From Streptomyces sp. HUAS 15-9 (lineage in GTDB: Bacteria; Actinomycetota; Actinomycetes; Streptomycetales; Streptomycetaceae), in contig NZ_CP106798.1 in assembly GCF_025642155.1 (NCBI RefSeq), positions 5,394,001 through 5,458,000 of the forward strand: a stretch of DNA of 64,000 bases, given 5' to 3'. A program made the position numbers and the translations under genes. The notes beneath the pieces were generated by a model, which did not search any database, was not told the origin of the DNA, and saw only the letters and a program-made list of their open reading frames with translations. Below are positions 60,236 through 64,000 of this stretch, one piece after another (the stretch's first letter is position 1; the number at the start of each line of letters is the position of its first letter).

Positions 60236-61819
60236 CTAGAGGGGGATGTTGCCGTGCTTCTTCGGAGGCAGGGACCCCCGCTTGGTGCGCAGCTGACGCA
60301 GGCCGCGTACGACGTGGCGGCGGGTGTCCGACGGCATGATCACCGAGTCGATGTAGCCGCGCTCGGCCGCGATGTAGGGGTTGAGGAGGGTGTCCTCGTA
60401 CTCCTGGATCAGCCGCGCCCGGGTCGCGTCGACATCCTCTGCCTCGGCGATGGTCCGCCGGTGCAGGATGTTGACCGCGCCCTGCGCGCCCATGACGGCG
60501 ATCTGCGCGGTCGGCCAGGCGAGGTTGATGTCGGCACCCAGGTGCTTGGAGCCCATGACGTCGTAGGCGCCGCCGAAGGCCTTGCGGGTGATGACCGTGA
60601 TCAGCGGGACGGTCGCCTCCGCGTAGGCGTAGATCAGCTTGGCGCCGCGCCGGATGATGCCGTCGTGCTCCTGGTCCACGCCGGGCAGGAAGCCGGGCAC
60701 GTCCACGAACGTGAGGACCGGGATGTTGAAGGCGTCGCAGGTCCGTACGAAGCGGGCCGCCTTCTCGCTCGCCTGGATGTCCAGGCAGCCGGCGAACTGC
60801 ATCGGCTGGTTGGCGACGATGCCGACGGGGTACCCCTCCACCCGGCCGTAGCCGGTGAGGATGTTCGGCGCGAACAGCGCCTGCGTCTCGAAGAACTCGG
60901 CGTCGTCCAGGATGTGCTCGATCACCGTGTGCATGTCGTACGGCTGGTTCGCGCTGTCCGGGACGATGGTGTCCAGCTCGCGGTCCTCGTCGGTGAGGGC
61001 GAGGTCCGCCTCCTCCGGGAACACCGGGGGCTCGCTGAGGTTGTTGGACGGCAGGTACGACAGCAGCTGCTTGACGTACTCGATGGCGTCCTTCTCGTCG
61101 CCCGCCATGTGATGCGCCACGCCCGAGACGGAGTTGTGGGTGCGGGCACCGCCCAGCTCCTCGAAGCCGACGTCCTCGCCGGTGACCGTCTTGATGACGT
61201 CCGGGCCGGTGATGAACATGTGCGAGGTCTGGTCGACCATGACCGTGAAGTCGGTGATGGCGGGGGAGTAGACCGCGCCGCCGGCGCAGGGGCCCACGAT
61301 CAGGCTGATCTGCGGGATGACGCCCGACGCGTGGGTGTTGCGGCGGAAGATCTCGCCGTAGGCGCCGAGGGAGGCCACACCCTCCTGGATCCGGGCACCG
61401 CCGGAGTCGTTGATGCCGATGACCGGGCAGCCGGTCTTCAGCGCGAAGTCCATGACCTTGACGATCTTCTGGCCGTACACCTCGCCGAGCGCACCGCCGA
61501 AGACGGTGAAGTCCTGCGAGAAGACGGCGACGGGACGGCCGTCGACGGTCCCGTACCCGGTGACCACACCGTCTCCGTACGGGCGGTTCTTCTCCAGCCC
61601 GAAGTTGGTGGACCGGTGGCGCGCGAACTCGTCGAGCTCGACGAACGACCCTTCGTCGAGCAGCAGGTCGATCCGCTCACGGGCCGTCAACTTGCCCTTG
61701 GCGTGCTGCTTCTCGACGGCGCGTTCCGAACCGGCGTGCGTCGCTTCCTGGATACGGCGCTGGAGATCCGCCAGCTTGCCCGCGGTCGTGTGAATGTCGA
61801 TCTCTTCCGGCTCGGACAT
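60236..61819 (-). CDS. pccB: Propionyl-CoA carboxylase beta (carboxyltransferase) subunit
   Basis: Carboxyltransferase of the acyl-CoA carboxylase, 527 aa, with two crotonase-like halves. Visible oxyanion-hole segments are [17 protein letters not shown] with [16 protein letters not shown] (first half) and [18 protein letters not shown] with [13 protein letters not shown] (second half). The Asp in AYDVM (about residue 420) matches Asp422 of S. coelicolor PccB, known to set preference for propionyl-CoA over acetyl-CoA. The ATG at 61819 has CAGGGAG upstream. It works with AccA2 and the epsilon subunit to make methylmalonyl-CoA. Divergent from birA. Confidence 0.95.
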   Translation of the reverse strand: MSEPEEIDIHTTAGKLADLQRRIQEATHAGSERAVEKQHAKGKLTARERIDLLLDEGSFVELDEFARHRSTNFGLEKNRPYGDGVVTGYGTVDGRPVAVFSQDFTVFGGALGEVYGQKIVKVMDFALKTGCPVIGINDSGGARIQEGVASLGAYGEIFRRNTHASGVIPQISLIVGPCAGGAVYSPAITDFTVMVDQTSHMFITGPDVIKTVTGEDVGFEELGGARTHNSVSGVAHHMAGDEKDAIEYVKQLLSYLPSNNLSEPPVFPEEADLALTDEDRELDTIVPDSANQPYDMHTVIEHILDDAEFFETQALFAPNILTGYGRVEGYPVGIVANQPMQFAGCLDIQASEKAARFVRTCDAFNIPVLTFVDVPGFLPGVDQEHDGIIRRGAKLIYAYAEATVPLITVITRKAFGGAYDVMGSKHLGADINLAWPTAQIAVMGAQGAVNILHRRTIAEAEDVDATRARLIQEYEDTLLNPYIAAERGYIDSVIMPSDTRRHVVRGLRQLRTKRGSLPPKKHGNIPL

Positions 61820-62120
61820 CGGGATGCGGCTCCCTGCCTGCTCAAAAGGGGGGACGGTTACTCATCCGTAGCGTAGTGGGGGCCCTACCGATCGGCAGTG
61901 CGGCGTTTGCCACACCCCTGCCCTCTTCACATCGGAGGGATGAGATCCACCAGACAAGCGGCGCGGAGGCCGCGACCACGCTTACGATCAGGGTGTCGCG
62001 GCGGGACACGCCGGAGGGGCGACGCCACGAGAGTGGTCGAGCGCCCGTGAACCTCAGCCTTTCGGGGCTGGAATCCATTCCCTCTGCGGGATGGAGGATG
62101 TCAAACCTAGGGTGGCTTGC
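61820..62120. promoter_or_regulatory. Divergent pccB-birA control region
   Basis: These 301 bases hold no gene. TAGGGT (62108-62113) lies seven bases before the birA ATG, so birA is probably leaderless. A TGCGGG at 62085-62090 is the weak -35 candidate, at 17-bp spacing. Leftward, ACGGAT-type sequence near 61866 could be a -10 for pccB. No long inverted repeat typical of a BirA operator is seen. Confidence 0.5.
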
Positions 62121-63014
62121 ATGAATACACCACCGGACGCACAAGGAAATCCGCCCGATGGGCCCCGCGAGCCGAGGTCGGACCGCTGGTCGGACCTCGG
62201 CCGCCCTCCCCTCAACGCCGCTGCTCTGCGCCGGGCGCTGGTGCGCGAGGGCGGGCTCTGGTCCGACGTGGACGTGGTGCAGCGCATCGGCTCCACCAAC
62301 AGCGAGCTGGTGGCCCGCGCGGAGGCCGGGAAGGCCGGCGAGGGCGCGGTGCTCGTCGCCGAGGAGCAGACGGCGGGCCGGGGCCGCCTGGACCGGCAGT
62401 GGACGGCACCGCCCCGCTCCGGTCTGTTCTTCTCTGTGCTGCTCGACCCCGCCGAGGTGCCGGTGGCCCGCTGGGGCTGGCTGCCCCTGCTCACCGGTGT
62501 GGCCGTGGCGACGGGGCTCGCGCGGGCGGCGGGGGTGGACACCTCACTCAAATGGCCCAACGACGTCCTGGTGACCGTGGGCGACGAGGAGCGCAAGACC
62601 GGCGGGATCCTGGCGGAGCGGGCCGGGGACGCCGGCGTGGTCGTCGGCGTCGGCATCAACGTCTCGCTGCGCGCCGAGGAGCTCCCGGTGCCGCAGGCCG
62701 GTTCGCTGGCGCTGGCCGGGGCGGTGAGCACGGACCGGGATCCGCTGCTGCGGGCCGTGCTGCGGTCCCTGGAGGACTGGTACGGCCGCTGGCGCGAGGC
62801 GGGGGGCAACCCGGTCGCCAGTGGCCTCCAGGAGACGTACGCGGCGGGCTGCGCGACGCTGGGAAGGGTGGTGCGGGCGGAGCTCCCGGGCGACCGGTCG
62901 ATCGTCGGCGAGGCCGTCGCGATCGACGGCGACGGACGGCTGGTCCTGGCCACGGAGAACGGCGTCCAGGAGCCGGTCGGGGCGGGCGACATCGTGCACC
63001 TGCGGCCCGCGTGA
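62121..63014 (+). CDS. birA: Biotin-[acetyl-CoA-carboxylase] ligase BirA
   Basis: Attaches biotin to the carrier domain of AccA2 and similar proteins, 297 aa. The catalytic domain has QRIGSTNSELVARA, EEQTAGRGRLDRQWTAP (biotinyl-AMP binding loop), LKWPNDVLV and KTGGILAE, then the C-terminal SH3-like domain (RVVRAELPGDRS). An N-terminal helix-turn-helix as in E. coli BirA is absent: only 40 disordered residues precede the catalytic core. It is therefore a ligase without repressor activity. The ATG at 62121 is leaderless by promoter geometry. Placed next to its substrate genes. Confidence 0.93.
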   Translation: MNTPPDAQGNPPDGPREPRSDRWSDLGRPPLNAAALRRALVREGGLWSDVDVVQRIGSTNSELVARAEAGKAGEGAVLVAEEQTAGRGRLDRQWTAPPRSGLFFSVLLDPAEVPVARWGWLPLLTGVAVATGLARAAGVDTSLKWPNDVLVTVGDEERKTGGILAERAGDAGVVVGVGINVSLRAEELPVPQAGSLALAGAVSTDRDPLLRAVLRSLEDWYGRWREAGGNPVASGLQETYAAGCATLGRVVRAELPGDRSIVGEAVAIDGDGRLVLATENGVQEPVGAGDIVHLRPA

Positions 63015-63177
63015 GGACACGGCAGCCCCGCGGGCGGCCCGGCACCGACACCGGGTGACGCCACCGGCGCCGGGCGCCTCACCGGCGGCTCCACCTTACG
63101 GAGTGAGCTGGCGCACACCTGCCGTAGAGTTGAGGCCGGTCGATACGTGACCGCGGCAGATCGGAAGGGCAGCAGGC

Positions 63178-64000
63178 GTGACCGTCGACGATTCGGGCTC
63201 CGGCGCGGGCGCGGACGGCCGGGTGGACTCTTCCCCGCACTCGACTCCGCTCGAGGGGGAGGAACCCTACGCCGCCGACGCCGGCGAAGACCCGCTCGCC
63301 CTGCGCCTCGAGACGCTCATCCTGGGCGCGGAGCGCCGTTACACGCCGTTCCAGGCGGCCCGCAGCGCCGGTGTCTCCATGGAGCTGGCCTCCCGCTTCT
63401 GGCGGGCCATGGGCTTCGCCGACATCGGGCAGGCCAAGGCCCTCACCGAGGCCGACGTGCTCGCCCTGCGCCGGCTCGCCGGTCTCGTCGAGGCGGGGCT
63501 GCTGAGCGAGGCGATGGCCGTGCAGGTGGCCCGGTCGACCGGGCAGACCACCGCCCGACTGGCCGAGTGGCAGATCGACTCCTTCCTGGAGGGGCTGACC
63601 GAGCCGCCGGAGCCGGGCATGACGCGCACCGAGGTGACGTACCCGATCGTCGAGCTGCTGCTGCCCGAGCTCGAGGAGTTTCTGGTCTACGTCTGGCGCC
63701 GCCAGCTCGCCGCGTCCGCCGGCCGGGTCGTGCAGGGGGCCGACGACGAGGAGATGGTCGACCGGCGGCTCGCCGTCGGCTTCGCCGACCTCGTCGGGTT
63801 CACGCGACTGACCCGCCGTATGGAGGAGGAGGAGCTCGGCGAGCTCGTCGAGGCCTTCGAGACCACCGCCGCCGACCTGGTCGCCGCGCGCGGCGGGCGG
63901 CTCATCAAGACGCTCGGCGACGAGGTCCTGTACGCCGCCGACGACGCCGGTACGGCCGCTGACATCGCCCTGCGCCTGGTGGAGACCATGGCCAACGACG
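63178..64000 (+). CDS. cya: Adenylate cyclase, class III (5' part)
   Basis: Partial: the gene runs off the window. The GTG at 63178 has GGAAGGG eight bases upstream, and a TAGAGT (63125-63130) may be its -10. The N-terminal 200 residues hold an acidic disordered start, then a helical region (LRLETLILGAERRYTPFQAA and REF-type RRLAGLVEAGLLSEAMAVQ) like the cyclase regulatory domain. The catalytic domain begins near residue 200 with VGFADLVGFTRLTRRM (first metal-binding Asp) and later KTLGDEVLYA. It makes cAMP, which in Streptomyces is needed for spore germination and morphology. No frameshift is seen in the visible 274 codons. Confidence 0.93.
   Translation, partial: MTVDDSGSGAGADGRVDSSPHSTPLEGEEPYAADAGEDPLALRLETLILGAERRYTPFQAARSAGVSMELASRFWRAMGFADIGQAKALTEADVLALRRLAGLVEAGLLSEAMAVQVARSTGQTTARLAEWQIDSFLEGLTEPPEPGMTRTEVTYPIVELLLPELEEFLVYVWRRQLAASAGRVVQGADDEEMVDRRLAVGFADLVGFTRLTRRMEEEELGELVEAFETTAADLVAARGGRLIKTLGDEVLYAADDAGTAADIALRLVETMAND

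Overview
The window is a high-GC actinobacterial chromosome segment, almost certainly Streptomyces. The evidence is GC-rich codon use, many GTG starts, GTGA/ATGA stop-start overlaps, and a gene order I recognise from Streptomyces: afsQ2-afsQ1-sigQ, the deo genes, accA2, maf, the epsilon subunit gene, pccB, birA and cya. No rRNA, tRNA or CRISPR array was seen.

Layout. (1) 1-4.5 kb: an L,D-transpeptidase divergent from an acyl-CoA mutase large subunit, a Uma2-family protein and a membrane acyltransferase. (2) 4.6-12 kb: a nonulosonic-acid (Kdn/sialic-acid-like) glycopolymer locus with a polysialyltransferase-like enzyme, a GT2, a DUF6716-like protein, a CMP-sialate synthetase fused to a HAD phosphatase, a NeuB-like synthase and a GT52-like protein. 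A nested tandem repeat follows. (3) 12.4-14.7 kb: a methyltransferase and an M20 amidohydrolase. (4) 14.8-30 kb: a nucleoside uptake and salvage operon with two near-identical BMP lipoproteins, a double ABC ATPase, two permeases, cytidine deaminase and thymidine phosphorylase. The two lipoprotein genes are separated by a 6.8-kb inserted island. (5) 15.95-22.7 kb: that island, a graspetide-type RiPP cluster (precursor, ATP-grasp ligase, PIMT-like methyltransferase) divergent from a regulator, a 96-aa protein, a radical SAM enzyme and a second PIMT-like methyltransferase. An IS30 transposase remnant lies at its left edge. (6) 30-38 kb: a STAS protein, an ECF sigma factor, an MFS/LysR pair, adenosine deaminase and small envelope proteins. 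(7) 38-42 kb: the AfsQ two-component system and SigQ. (8) 42-52.2 kb: a uridine kinase-like protein, two aldehyde dehydrogenase genes, deoC, a sugar phosphomutase and purine nucleoside phosphorylase. (9) 52.3-64 kb: an LpdA-like flavoprotein, a DeoR regulator, the acyl-CoA carboxylase genes, birA and the 5' part of adenylate cyclase.

The nucleoside genes look like one regulon. The 12-bp palindrome CTACGCGCGTAG, exact or with two mismatches, lies upstream of both lipoproteins, the ABC ATPase, adenosine deaminase, deoC and the purine nucleoside phosphorylase, six sites in all. I saw it nowhere else in the window. Together these genes import nucleosides, deaminate and phosphorolyse them, and route deoxyribose phosphate through DeoC to acetaldehyde, which the neighbouring aldehyde dehydrogenase could oxidise.

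Four apparent -1 frameshifts (three in the island at 21.26, 21.31 and 21.53 kb, one at 47.30 kb) each look like one base lost from a short G or C run. They may be assembly errors rather than real gene decay.
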